Source: Gordonia sputi NBRC 100414
GTDB lineage: Bacteria > Actinomycetota > Actinomycetes > Mycobacteriales > Mycobacteriaceae
DNA: 64,000 nt
NCBI RefSeq assembly: GCF_000248055.1
Contig: NZ_BAFC01000034.1
Coordinates: forward strand, 1-64,000
Direction: 5' to 3'
The notes beneath the pieces are model-generated. The model saw only the letters and a list, made by a program, of their open reading frames with translations. It was not told the DNA's origin and searched no databases. Every line of letters begins with the position of its first letter. The stretch's first letter is position 1. The position numbers were made by a program, and so were the translations under genes. Of the stretch, positions 18,794-27,277 are shown piece by piece.

Positions 18794-20716
18794 TCACTGT
18801 CCGATCTGTTGCGCGAGTCGCGCCAGGACGTCCGGATCCTCGATGGTCGACGGCACGGCGTACTCCTGATGATCGGCTATCTGCCGCATGGTCTTTCGCA
18901 GAATCTTGCCCGACCGTGTCTTCGGTAGCGCGGCAACCACGGTCACGTCGCGGAACGTCGCCACCGGCCCGATCTCGTCGCGGACCTTCGCGATCAGCTC
19001 GTCACGCAGCGTGTCGGGTTCGATCTCGACACCCGACTTGAGCACGACGTAGCCACTCGGCCGCTGACCCTTGAGGTCGTCGTGGATGCCGATCACGGCA
19101 CATTCGGCGACCGCCGGATGCGACGCCACGACGGCCTCGATGCTTCCGGTCGACAGTCGGTGCCCGGCGACGTTGATCACGTCGTCGGATCGTCCGAGGA
19201 TGAAGATGTAGCCGTCGTGGTCGATGTATCCGGAGTCGCCGGTCAGGTAGTAGCCGGGGAAGGCGTTGAGATACGAACTGCGATAACGCTCTTCGTCGCC
19301 CCACAGTCCGGTCAGTGTGCCCGGGGGCAACGGCAGTGCGATCACGATATTGCCTTCGGCGCCCGCATCGACGACGTTCCCCTCGGCGTCGACGACACCG
19401 ACTCCGAAGCCGGGGACGGCGACAGTCGCCGATCCCGCCTTGACCGGCATCGGTTGCAGCCCACGCAGATTGGCCGCGATCGCCCATCCGGTCTCGGTCT
19501 GCCACCAATGGTCGATCACCGGCACACCGAGCACGTTCGACGACCAGGCGAGCGTGTCGGGGTCGAGCCGCTCACCCGCGACGAAGAGCGCGCGGAGTGA
19601 CGAGATGTCGTACTGATCAAGAAGTTTCGCGTCCGGGTCGGTCTTGCGGATCGCCCGGATCGCGGTCGGCGCGGTGAACAGTGCCTTGACCCGATGCTCG
19701 GCGATGACTCGCCAGAAGGCTCCCGCATCAGGTGTGCCAACCGGTTTGCCCTCGTACATCACCGTCGTCGCGCCGACGAGCAGCGGCGCGTAGACGATGT
19801 ACGAGTGGCCGACAACCCACCCGACGTCCGACGCCGTCCACCAGATGTCGCCTGCATCGATGTCGTAGATGTTGGCCATCGACCAGGTCAGTGCGACAGC
19901 GTGCCCGCCGTTGTCGCGCACAACGCCTTTGGGCTTTCCCGTGGTGCCCGACGTGTACAGGATGTAGAGCGGGTCGGTCGCCGCGACGTCGACGGGTTCG
20001 GTGAGACCTGCCGTCTCCATCTCGGCATCCCAGTCGAGCCAGTCGCGCCTTTCATTACTCGACGAGTCCCCTTCATTGCTGGACGAGCCGTGGTCGGCGG
20101 CAGAACCCGCCACCTGCGGGCGATCCTTCACGATGACCGTCGAGACAGCGCTGTCGGAGAGGTCAAGGGCGCTTGCCACCATCGGCAGATACTCGACGCT
20201 GCGTCCCGGCTCGAGGCCGCCCGATGCGGTCACGATCGCAACCGGCTCGGCGTCGTCGATGCGTGTGGCGAGTTCGGGGGCGGCAAAGCCGCCGAACACC
20301 ACCGAATGCACTGCACCGAGCCGCGCGCAGGCGAGCATGGCGATCGCTGCCTCGGGGATCATCGGCATGTAGATGATGACCCGGTCGCCGCGCGAGACAC
20401 CCCGGCGGCGCAGCACGTCGGCGAATCGCGAGACCTCCACCAGCAGCTCGGCGTAGGTGTACTCGCGGATCTCGTCGACCATCGCGGAGTCCCAGATCAG
20501 TGCGAGACGGTCACCGTGCCCCGCGGCGACGTGCCGGTCCAGCGCGTTGTAACAGGTGTTGAGTCGGCCGTCGGGGAACCAGCGGTACATCGGCGCTGCC
20601 GAATCGTCGAGTGCCACGGTCGGCGGAACCGACCATTCGACGTCGGCTGCTGCCTGCAGCCAGAAGTTCTCCCTATCGTCGACGCTGCGCGCGAACGTGT
20701 CCTCGTAACTCGCCAT
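18794..20716 (-). CDS. prpE: Short-chain acyl-CoA synthetase (propionyl/acetyl-CoA synthetase type)
   Basis: A 640-residue AMP-forming ligase that activates a short carboxylate, most likely propionate, with ATP and CoA. The adenylation motif TSGTTGKPKG is at 255-264, WWQTETGW and YLTGDSG mark the substrate and hinge regions, and the catalytic Lys is K604 (RSGKILRK). The N-terminal segment resembles PrpE-like enzymes, but acetate cannot be ruled out. Residues 211-222 hold a Ser-rich near-repeat (SSSNEGD, SSSNE) in a variable loop. It is upstream of the crcB pair on the same strand. Confidence 0.85.
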   Translation of the reverse strand: MASYEDTFARSVDDRENFWLQAAADVEWSVPPTVALDDSAAPMYRWFPDGRLNTCYNALDRHVAAGHGDRLALIWDSAMVDEIREYTYAELLVEVSRFADVLRRRGVSRGDRVIIYMPMIPEAAIAMLACARLGAVHSVVFGGFAAPELATRIDDAEPVAIVTASGGLEPGRSVEYLPMVASALDLSDSAVSTVIVKDRPQVAGSAADHGSSSNEGDSSSNERRDWLDWDAEMETAGLTEPVDVAATDPLYILYTSGTTGKPKGVVRDNGGHAVALTWSMANIYDIDAGDIWWTASDVGWVVGHSYIVYAPLLVGATTVMYEGKPVGTPDAGAFWRVIAEHRVKALFTAPTAIRAIRKTDPDAKLLDQYDISSLRALFVAGERLDPDTLAWSSNVLGVPVIDHWWQTETGWAIAANLRGLQPMPVKAGSATVAVPGFGVGVVDAEGNVVDAGAEGNIVIALPLPPGTLTGLWGDEERYRSSYLNAFPGYYLTGDSGYIDHDGYIFILGRSDDVINVAGHRLSTGSIEAVVASHPAVAECAVIGIHDDLKGQRPSGYVVLKSGVEIEPDTLRDELIAKVRDEIGPVATFRDVTVVAALPKTRSGKILRKTMRQIADHQEYAVPSTIEDPDVLARLAQQIGQ

Positions 20717-20734
20717 CGAACGCTCTTCTCGCGC

Positions 20735-20983
20735 TCAGTCCAGGTACTTCTCTACGACGTCGGCCGGCCTTGTTGCCGCAGAATCGGGGTCCTGGCCGGC
20801 ATCCCGTTTGGCCTGACGCTGCCGCAAGAGATCCCAGGCCTGATCGAGAGACACCTCGATCTGCGACAGACGCGAGTTCTCCTCGTCGGGCGTGATGTCG
20901 CCGCGGCCCACCTTGGTGCGAAGTTCGTGCTCCTCGGCGATGAGGTCGTTGATGTGTTCGTGGATTTGCTTATCGGTCGCCAT
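20735..20983 (-). CDS. DUF2630 small helical protein
   Basis: An 82-residue acidic helical protein matching DUF2630 (TDKQIHEHINDLIAEEHELR near the start, DQAWDLLRQR later). ATG 20983 is the likely start. The family is widespread in actinobacteria and of unknown role. It lies 18 bp upstream of the acyl-CoA synthetase gene on the same strand and may be co-transcribed. Confidence 0.85.
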   Translation of the reverse strand: MATDKQIHEHINDLIAEEHELRTKVGRGDITPDEENSRLSQIEVSLDQAWDLLRQRQAKRDAGQDPDSAATRPADVVEKYLD

Positions 20984-21025
20984 GACCCCCACGTTAGTCC
21001 CGACGATGCGACACGAGCCGCAAAT

Positions 21026-21349
21026 TCAGACCGCGCACTCGAATGCCGACACGATCTCCGACGAGATGCGGCCGCGGTTGCTGATCTCGTAACCGTTCTC
21101 GCGTGCCCAGGCGCGGATCGCCTGCGTCCTGGGGTGCGCCCGCTTGGACGGGTGCCCGTTGCCCGAACCATCCGCAACGCGAGAAATTGCAAGATACTTC
21201 TGAAGCGATTGTGCGAATTCCTTCGCATGCGCAGGTGAGGTGTCGAACTCGTACTGTTTTCCGTTGAGACCGAAAACCACGGTCACCGCTTCGTCCAATT
21301 CAGAACCATCGAGATCGTCGACGAACCTGACTATCTTCTTTGTCGCCAT
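21026..21349 (-). CDS. lsr2: Nucleoid-associated protein Lsr2
   Basis: A 107-residue H-NS-like protein that binds and bridges AT-rich DNA and silences acquired genes. The N-terminal dimerisation domain (KKIVRFVDDLDGSELDEAV) and the C-terminal DNA-binding domain with the RGR minor-groove motif (ENGYEISNRGRISSEIV) are both present. ATG 21349 follows a GGGAGG site; the longer TTG frame to 21388 includes that site and is not used. Its upstream region is locally AT-rich, consistent with self-control, which is inference. Confidence 0.95.
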   Translation of the reverse strand: MATKKIVRFVDDLDGSELDEAVTVVFGLNGKQYEFDTSPAHAKEFAQSLQKYLAISRVADGSGNGHPSKRAHPRTQAIRAWARENGYEISNRGRISSEIVSAFECAV

Positions 21350-21746
21350 TCCGGCGTCCCCTCCCTCGTCATCGCTGAAATCCGACAACCCCGGCAGCTA
21401 TCCCAGCTGGCGCAATCAGCCCGTGATGAGCGTCACTGCACCAGCCCAGCGTGCCGTGTTCGCACACGCCACACTGCCGACCGCACGGTTCATCCCCCCG
21501 GACGGACTGTGCGCCGAGTTGCCCCAACAACTCACAGCGCACACATCGCTATCGAATCGACATGAGTATATCGAATCTCTGATTGAAGGTGCTCATCAAC
21601 GCCGGATCGTCGAATTCACATAAAGACAAACCGTGCCGCTCGCGCCGCAAAGTGAAAATCGATGTGAGCCTAAGACTGCCACCATCGGCCACCCCGGTGT
21701 CTAGTAAATCGGGTGTCTACTTCTGCATCCACTGCCGGGAGGTGTG
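21350..21746. other. Intergenic region upstream of lsr2 and the GNAT gene
   Basis: About 400 bp without a credible gene. The part from about 21560 to 21720 is AT-richer than its surroundings (for example ATGAGTATATCGAATCTC) and could hold Lsr2 sites. GGTGTCTA is repeated at 21696-21703 and 21712-21719, before the GNAT gene. No RNA gene is recognised. Confidence 0.5.
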
Positions 21747-22466
21747 ATGACAGCAATCTTTTCCGACGCGCGTGACACGGATCGAGTCCTCGACGACGCC
21801 GTCAACCAGTCACTCGCCCACGGCCATCGCCACTTCGCGGTCCGGAGCGGACGCATCGTGCGGTACCACCCGCTGGTGGCGGGCTTCATCGGCCATCCGC
21901 CCGACATCACGACCGAGGACTGGCACGATCTCACCCTGCTGGTGCCCGAGGGAGTCCAGTTCACCCTCCGTGATCTCACGCGGCCTCCCGAGGCAGGTTT
22001 CTCGGTCGTCGCTCGCCACGTCGCCGTCCAGATGACCGGCGAACACGTCGACCCGACCCTGCGGCTTTCCACCGGATCGCCGCGGATCGAGAAGCTGACA
22101 CTCGACGACGTCCCCGAGATGCTCGCGCTGGTCGAGCTGACCCGGCCCGGACCCTTCCTTCGACGCACCATCGAGTTAGGCGGATACGTGGGCATCCGCC
22201 ACGAGGGCGCATTGGTTGCCATGGCCGGTGAACGCCTCCGCCCACCGGGATGGTCGGAGATCAGTGCGGTCTGCGTCCACCCCGATCATCGCAACCGTGG
22301 ATACGCCTCCGCACTGGTCCTCGCGGTCGCCGCGGGCGTCCGCGACGCCGGGCGCGTGCCATTCCTCCGCGCCAACGGACTGAACGAGAACGCAATACGA
22401 CTCTACGAGTCCCTCGGGTTCCGCCACCGCAGAACGGTGACGCTGACCGCTCTTCGCGCACCCTGA
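21747..22466 (+). CDS. GNAT-family N-acetyltransferase
   Basis: A 239-residue protein whose C-terminal half is a GNAT domain of the FR47-like type: ISAVCVHPDHRNRGYASALV carries the acetyl-CoA pyrophosphate-binding loop (HRNRGYA), and NENAIRLYESLGF is the usual final strand-helix. The N-terminal half is less typical. It starts at ATG 21747 with GGGAGG just upstream. Acceptor unknown. Confidence 0.87.
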   Translation: MTAIFSDARDTDRVLDDAVNQSLAHGHRHFAVRSGRIVRYHPLVAGFIGHPPDITTEDWHDLTLLVPEGVQFTLRDLTRPPEAGFSVVARHVAVQMTGEHVDPTLRLSTGSPRIEKLTLDDVPEMLALVELTRPGPFLRRTIELGGYVGIRHEGALVAMAGERLRPPGWSEISAVCVHPDHRNRGYASALVLAVAAGVRDAGRVPFLRANGLNENAIRLYESLGFRHRRTVTLTALRAP

Positions 22467-22691
22467 GAAACACCAGAACCGCTCCGATTCCAAAGCTTCT
22501 CGCGCGCTTGATGATCGGGAAACATGACGTCGGCAGCAGCCACGATGCGCGGCTGCCAGGACATGTGACCGATGGGAGATGCTCGTGAGCTCTGCGGCGA
22601 GACCGGCTCTGCACGAGGATGATTCGCCGACGAACCGGGCGGGCAGCGGCGGAGTCTACGATTCGGTGATGCCATCGGCAACACACCGCTC

Positions 22692-24053
22692 GTGCGCCTG
22701 AACGCTCTGGCACGCAATGTCGCTCCCACCATTCTGCTCAAGCTCGAGTACCTCAATCCCGGTGGCAGCGTGAAGGATCGGGCAGCACGCGAGATGGTCC
22801 TCGCCGCCGAACGCTCCGGCGAGCTCAAACCGAACGGTGTCATCGTCGAGGGTACGTCCGGCAATACCGGAGTGGGACTTGCGATCATCGCCGCCGCGCG
22901 CGGGTACTCGATCATCGTGGTCGTCCCCGATAAGACCAGCGCCGAGAAGATCAGCCTTCTTCGCGGACTCGGAGCACGCGTCGTGGTGACACCTGGTGGT
23001 CGGCCGATCGGACATCCCGAGCACGTCCGATCAGTCGCTGAGCACATCGCGTCGACGACGCCGGGTGCGTGGCTCGCCGGCCAGTACGACAATCCCGCCA
23101 ACCCCGCCGCGCACGCGCTGACCACGGGCCCTGAGATCTGGGGCCAAACCGACGGCGCCGTCACGCATTTCGTCGCAGGCGTCGGAACCGGGGGCACCAT
23201 CACCGGAACCGGCGAGTTCCTCAAGCACGTTTCCGACGGCGCGGTCCGCGTGATCGCGCCCGACCCGCTGGGTTCCACCTACAGCGGGGGCGAAGGTCGA
23301 GCCTTCTACATCGAGTCCGTCGGCCACTACCGCCACCCCGACACAGTGGACGACGTCTGGCCCGAGTCGTTTCACCCCGACGTCGTCGACGAGTTCGTGC
23401 CGATCACCGACCGTGAAGCCATCGACACCGCGCGAGAACTCCTCCGTCATGAGGGGCTACTCGTCGGCGGTTCGGGTGCGCTCGCTGTCGCGGGCGCGCT
23501 ACGGGTGGCGACGTCGCTGCGTCCCGACGACGTCGTGGTCGTCCTCATCCCCGACTCCGGACGCAACTACCTCTCGAAGTATTTCAACGACACCTGGGTC
23601 AGCCGTTGGGGATTCGGTGTGGCGAACTCGAGCGAGCAGCCAGCCGTGCGACGCCTGAGGCGGGCGTATCCAGGACTCCCGTCGAATGCCACCGTCGCGC
23701 AGGCGCGCGCGCTACTCGCCGACATTCCGTCCCTACCGGTACATCTGCCGCGCGCAGGCGATCAGGTGGTCGCGGCCGAGATCGTCGGCTCGGTCGACGC
23801 GTCGACACTCGTCGACGCCGACGACGACGCACATCTGTGCGAGTACCTGCTTCCCCCAACACATCTGGCGGGAATCGACGAGCCGATCGTCGACGTCGCC
23901 GCGCGTCTCGGCGCCGGCCGCTCCGGAAGTGACGGCCATTCCCTCGTCGTCCTCGTCGAGAACGGCTATGCGGTCGGCATCGCCACGGCCGCCGACATTG
24001 TTGCCGCAACACCCGACATCACCGTCGCCGGACTGGTGACGGAAACCACCTGA
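22692..24053 (+). CDS. cbs: Cystathionine beta-synthase-like PLP enzyme with C-terminal regulatory region; N-terminus frameshifted
   Basis: A PLP-dependent enzyme that should condense serine or a related substrate with homocysteine or sulfide. The PLP lysine lies in GGSVKDRA, the phosphate loop is EGTSGNTG and GVGTGGTITGTG completes the fold; a degenerate CBS-like tail follows. The only standard start in this frame, GTG 22692, cuts off GNTPLVRL. A likely true start is GTG 22585, preceded by GGGAG, which reads SSAARPALHEDD and continues to GGVYDSV; it joins DAIGNTPLVRL only if one base is restored near 22666. The gene may therefore be a pseudogene or contain a sequencing indel. Confidence 0.82.
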   Translation: MRLNALARNVAPTILLKLEYLNPGGSVKDRAAREMVLAAERSGELKPNGVIVEGTSGNTGVGLAIIAAARGYSIIVVVPDKTSAEKISLLRGLGARVVVTPGGRPIGHPEHVRSVAEHIASTTPGAWLAGQYDNPANPAAHALTTGPEIWGQTDGAVTHFVAGVGTGGTITGTGEFLKHVSDGAVRVIAPDPLGSTYSGGEGRAFYIESVGHYRHPDTVDDVWPESFHPDVVDEFVPITDREAIDTARELLRHEGLLVGGSGALAVAGALRVATSLRPDDVVVVLIPDSGRNYLSKYFNDTWVSRWGFGVANSSEQPAVRRLRRAYPGLPSNATVAQARALLADIPSLPVHLPRAGDQVVAAEIVGSVDASTLVDADDDAHLCEYLLPPTHLAGIDEPIVDVAARLGAGRSGSDGHSLVVLVENGYAVGIATAADIVAATPDITVAGLVTETT

Positions 24054-24129
24054 GCGAGTTGCGCTCCACTGCTCTGCTTCACCGCCCACTGTCCACAGCC
24101 CACAGTCCACACAACCCGGAGGTCCACCC

Positions 24130-25284
24130 ATGTCCGACGATGCGCCCACTGACGCGACGCCCGCGAACAACCCAACAGCCGACAACCCCGAGTTGGTCGA
24201 CGCGAACGTCGACATCGACAGCCGCACAACAGTGTCGCGTCGTCGACTCCTCGCCTTCGGCGCGGTCGGAGCGGGACTCGTCGCCGCAGGTGGCCTCGGC
24301 GCCTGGGGGTTGCTGCGCAGCGACGCCAACGCCGACAAGCCTGCCGACGGACTGACCGTCACCAAGTCGTGGGCAGGTAAGCAACTGACACTCACCTCCC
24401 CGAGCGGTGTGTGCGACGCCCCGCTCGTCATCGCCTACGAGAAGGGGTTCTTCAAGAACGCGGGCCTCGACGTCGTGCTCAAGAAGGCGGGCGAGAACGA
24501 AGATCTCCCCGCCGCCGTCGGCTCGGGCAAATACATTGCGACAAACGGCATCTTCTTCAACTTCCTCGGCCCCATCTACAACGGCACCCCGGTGAAGCTC
24601 TCGGGCGGTCTGCATCACGGATGCCTCGATCTCTATGCGCGCAACGACAATTCGGTCCCGACGGTCGCGGCGTTGCGCGGCAAGAAGATCGGCGTGAGCG
24701 ACCTCCAGGGGTCGGCCACCAACTTCTTCTCGCTCGATCTACTCGACGCCGGAATCAACTCGAGCCCCGCGGCGAAAGAAGTGGAATGGGTTGTGATCCA
24801 ACAAGATCTGCTGCCCAAGGCCCTGCAGGACGGCAAGGTCGACGCGATCGCCACCGCGGGCGGATTCCTTCCGATCATCCAGGGCGTGCACGACGGGTGG
24901 GCAAAAGAGCTGTCCAACAACGACACCATCAGCCGCAACTCCGCGTATCCGTGCTGCGCCGTCGCGCTCAACAACGACTTCGTGGCGGAGGACCCGGTGA
25001 CGGCGAGCAAGCTGGTCAACGCGTGGGCGCAGGGATCGCGCTGGGTGGGCTCGAATCTCGAGGAGACCGCGCACATCGAGTCCACGCGAAACTACGTTCC
25101 CGACAAGCCCGAGAACATCCTGCCGGTGCTGCGCACGCTGACCTTCGACCCCTCACCTCGCAACCTGCAGGAACAGCTCGAACCCGGCATCGCGAAGTTC
25201 ATCAACACCGGATACCTACCTAAGGAGACCAACTCCAAAGCACTCGCCGACCAGGTCTTCGTCGACCTCGGTCTCAACTTCTGA
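24130..25284 (+). CDS. ABC-transporter substrate-binding protein (NitT/TauT/SsuA-like)
   Basis: A 384-residue exported solute-binding protein. An acidic leader precedes a twin-arginine-type signal (RRR at 37-39, then LLAFGAVGAGLVAAGG), so export is probably by Tat. The mature part has the NMT1/SsuA-like pattern (VIAYEKGFFKNAGLDVVL, LRGKKIGVSDLQGSATNFF). Family members bind sulfonates, nitrate, taurine or thiamine precursors. Cysteines at 95, 165 (in HHGC) and 275-276 (CC) are unusual for the class. It begins a tightly packed run with its permease and ATPase genes. Confidence 0.85.
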   Translation: MSDDAPTDATPANNPTADNPELVDANVDIDSRTTVSRRRLLAFGAVGAGLVAAGGLGAWGLLRSDANADKPADGLTVTKSWAGKQLTLTSPSGVCDAPLVIAYEKGFFKNAGLDVVLKKAGENEDLPAAVGSGKYIATNGIFFNFLGPIYNGTPVKLSGGLHHGCLDLYARNDNSVPTVAALRGKKIGVSDLQGSATNFFSLDLLDAGINSSPAAKEVEWVVIQQDLLPKALQDGKVDAIATAGGFLPIIQGVHDGWAKELSNNDTISRNSAYPCCAVALNNDFVAEDPVTASKLVNAWAQGSRWVGSNLEETAHIESTRNYVPDKPENILPVLRTLTFDPSPRNLQEQLEPGIAKFINTGYLPKETNSKALADQVFVDLGLNF

Positions 25285-25295
25285 CGGAGCGATCG

Positions 25296-26441
25296 GTGAC
25301 CACCACAACCAACCGCGACGTGCCGCGCACAGAACCCGGTCTGCGGAGTCGCGAGACTCCTGACACCACCGGCCACGCACACAACGCCGCCGAGCGCCCG
25401 ACGGTGCAGGGCGCCGCGCGCATCCACGCCGCGCTCGACAAGGTCACGCACCCGGTCCGAGTCGATCCACTGCTCGTCGCCTCCGGGATTCTCGCGTGGA
25501 TCGCCTTCGCCGCAATTGTGGCGTTCGCTCCGCACAGTCCCCGACTCTCCCAGCGCGACATCACACTGATCGACCAGTCGTCGACCTTTGTCGCCGTCGT
25601 CGGACTCGTCATCGCGGCCATCGCCGCTGCGACGTGGGCCGTCAGTACCCGACCAGGAGCCCTGGGTGCACGCGCCTCGCGTCGACTCTCGCACGGCGCC
25701 GCGTGGCTACTCGGCGCCACGCTCTGGGCGATCTTCTGGGAGGCCTCCACCGCAACGACGAGTCTCCTCAAGCCCCCGTATTTCGTTGCACCACAACCTA
25801 TTGCCTCCCGACTCTGGGATGACCGCGGGATTCTCTCCGAGAGCCTCGGCAACTCGCTGCAGCTCCTGGCTGTCGGATTCATCCTCGGTGTGATCGCGGG
25901 GGTCACCACCGGTGTGGTGATCGGCTGGTGGCAGACCGCGAACTATTGGGTCCATCCGATCCTGATGTTCCTCGGGCCGGTACCGACGCTCGCCTGGGTG
26001 CCGATCATCTTCGTGCTGTTCCCGACTGCCTATTCGGGCGCAGTGTTTCTCATAGCACTGAGCGTGTGGTTCCCGCTGACCGTGGTGACCCGCGCGGGCA
26101 TCGTCAGCATCCCGAAATCGTACTTCGACGTCGCGCAGACGTTGGGAGCGCGCGACCGCTTCCTCGTCCTCCGCGTCAGTCTTCCCGGCGCCTTGCCCAG
26201 CATCTTCACCGGCGCCTTCATGGGTCTGTGCGCCTCGTTCGTCAGCTTGACCGTGGCTGAGAACTTCGGTGTGAACTCGGGATTGGGCTGGTACCTCAAC
26301 TGGAAGAAGGGCTGGGGCGACTTCCCCGGCGTCTACGCGGGCATCGTCGTCCTCGTCGTGGTCTGCGGTGTGCTGCTGAGTCTGCTGTTCCGCCTTCGTG
26401 ATTGGTCACTGCGCTGGGAGAAGGAGCTGACCCGATGGTGA
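25296..26441 (+). CDS. ABC-transporter permease (NitT/TauT type)
   Basis: A 381-residue permease starting at GTG. A long hydrophilic N-terminus is followed by several membrane helices and the BPD_transp_1 coupling segment FDVAQTLGARDRFLVLRVSLPGALP, which matches the EAA loop that docks the ATPase. The gene is 11 bp after the binding-protein gene, and its end overlaps the ATPase gene by 7 bp, so the three form one importer. Confidence 0.9.
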   Translation: MTTTTNRDVPRTEPGLRSRETPDTTGHAHNAAERPTVQGAARIHAALDKVTHPVRVDPLLVASGILAWIAFAAIVAFAPHSPRLSQRDITLIDQSSTFVAVVGLVIAAIAAATWAVSTRPGALGARASRRLSHGAAWLLGATLWAIFWEASTATTSLLKPPYFVAPQPIASRLWDDRGILSESLGNSLQLLAVGFILGVIAGVTTGVVIGWWQTANYWVHPILMFLGPVPTLAWVPIIFVLFPTAYSGAVFLIALSVWFPLTVVTRAGIVSIPKSYFDVAQTLGARDRFLVLRVSLPGALPSIFTGAFMGLCASFVSLTVAENFGVNSGLGWYLNWKKGWGDFPGVYAGIVVLVVVCGVLLSLLFRLRDWSLRWEKELTRW

Positions 26442-27277
26442 ACAAGACCTCCCCTGCAACAAACTCCGCAGGTACAACCACGACAGGCGGCGTGATCGAC
26501 ATCAGCCACGTGACACAGGCATTCCGTAGCGGCAGCACCGATCTCGCAGTGCTCGACGACATCTCGATCTCCGTCGATGCGGGCGAGTTCCTGGTACTCG
26601 TCGGCCCGAGCGGATCGGGCAAGTCGACGCTGATCCGGCTTCTCGCAGGCCTCGACCATCCACTGTTCGGCACGGTCGATGTCGACGGGCAACGGGTCAC
26701 CGCGCCAGATCCCAGTCGCGCGTTGGTCTTTCAAGATCCCACTCTCCTACCGTGGCGCACCGTGCGCGGCAACGTCGCACTCGGGCCCCAGGCACGCGGA
26801 CTCGGACGCGAGGCCGACAAACAGATCGACGCCGCAATCGATCTCGTCGGACTCACCGACTTCGCCGACGCCTGGCCGGCGCAACTCTCCGGCGGCATGG
26901 CACAGCGCGCGGCACTCGCCCGCGCACTCGTGAACGATCCGTCGGTGCTGTTGCTCGACGAGCCGCTCGGCCGACTCGACGCTCTGACACGCCGGGTGTT
27001 GCAGGGCGAGCTGCTGCGCCTATGGCACGAAAGACGTTTCACCGCAGTGCTCATCACGCACGACGTCCCCGAAGCACTGATCCTCGCCGACCGCGTCGCG
27101 ATCCTCTCGCCCCGACCCGCACGTATCCGAGAGATCATCGACGTCGACCTGCCTCGACCACGCGATCCGTCGAATCCCGAGTTCGTCGCCTTGCAATCGC
27201 GCATCCTCACCCTGCTCGACGAGGAGGCGACAACACCCGACGACGCGCTCACCGCAGCGCGTCGCGGCGACGGATGA
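26435..27277 (+). CDS. ABC-transporter ATPase (NitT/TauT type)
   Basis: A 280-residue importer ATPase. Walker A is GPSGSGKST (57-65), the signature LSGGMAQRAALARAL, and Walker B LLLDEPLG, followed by the switch His in ITHDVPEA. ATG 26435 overlaps the permease stop; the frame extends to 26402 but only inside the permease gene. Its stop overlaps the next gene as ATGA, so the copper-domain protein is likely in the same operon. Confidence 0.93.
   Translation: MVNKTSPATNSAGTTTTGGVIDISHVTQAFRSGSTDLAVLDDISISVDAGEFLVLVGPSGSGKSTLIRLLAGLDHPLFGTVDVDGQRVTAPDPSRALVFQDPTLLPWRTVRGNVALGPQARGLGREADKQIDAAIDLVGLTDFADAWPAQLSGGMAQRAALARALVNDPSVLLLDEPLGRLDALTRRVLQGELLRLWHERRFTAVLITHDVPEALILADRVAILSPRPARIREIIDVDLPRPRDPSNPEFVALQSRILTLLDEEATTPDDALTAARRGDG

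Noticed and set aside
18640-18800. Fluoride riboswitch upstream of the crcB pair
   Set aside because: The region is filled by the acyl-CoA synthetase end and the crcB frame; no riboswitch-like pseudoknot pattern was recognised.
21240-21623. Plus-strand frame opposite lsr2 and its upstream region
   Set aside because: Shadow of Lsr2 and intergenic DNA; no ribosome-binding site or conserved domain.
22467-22584. SAM or other riboswitch upstream of the cystathionine synthase-like gene
   Set aside because: Only a simple GGCAGC/GCTGCC hairpin (22532-22557) is seen; it does not match a known riboswitch consensus I can name.
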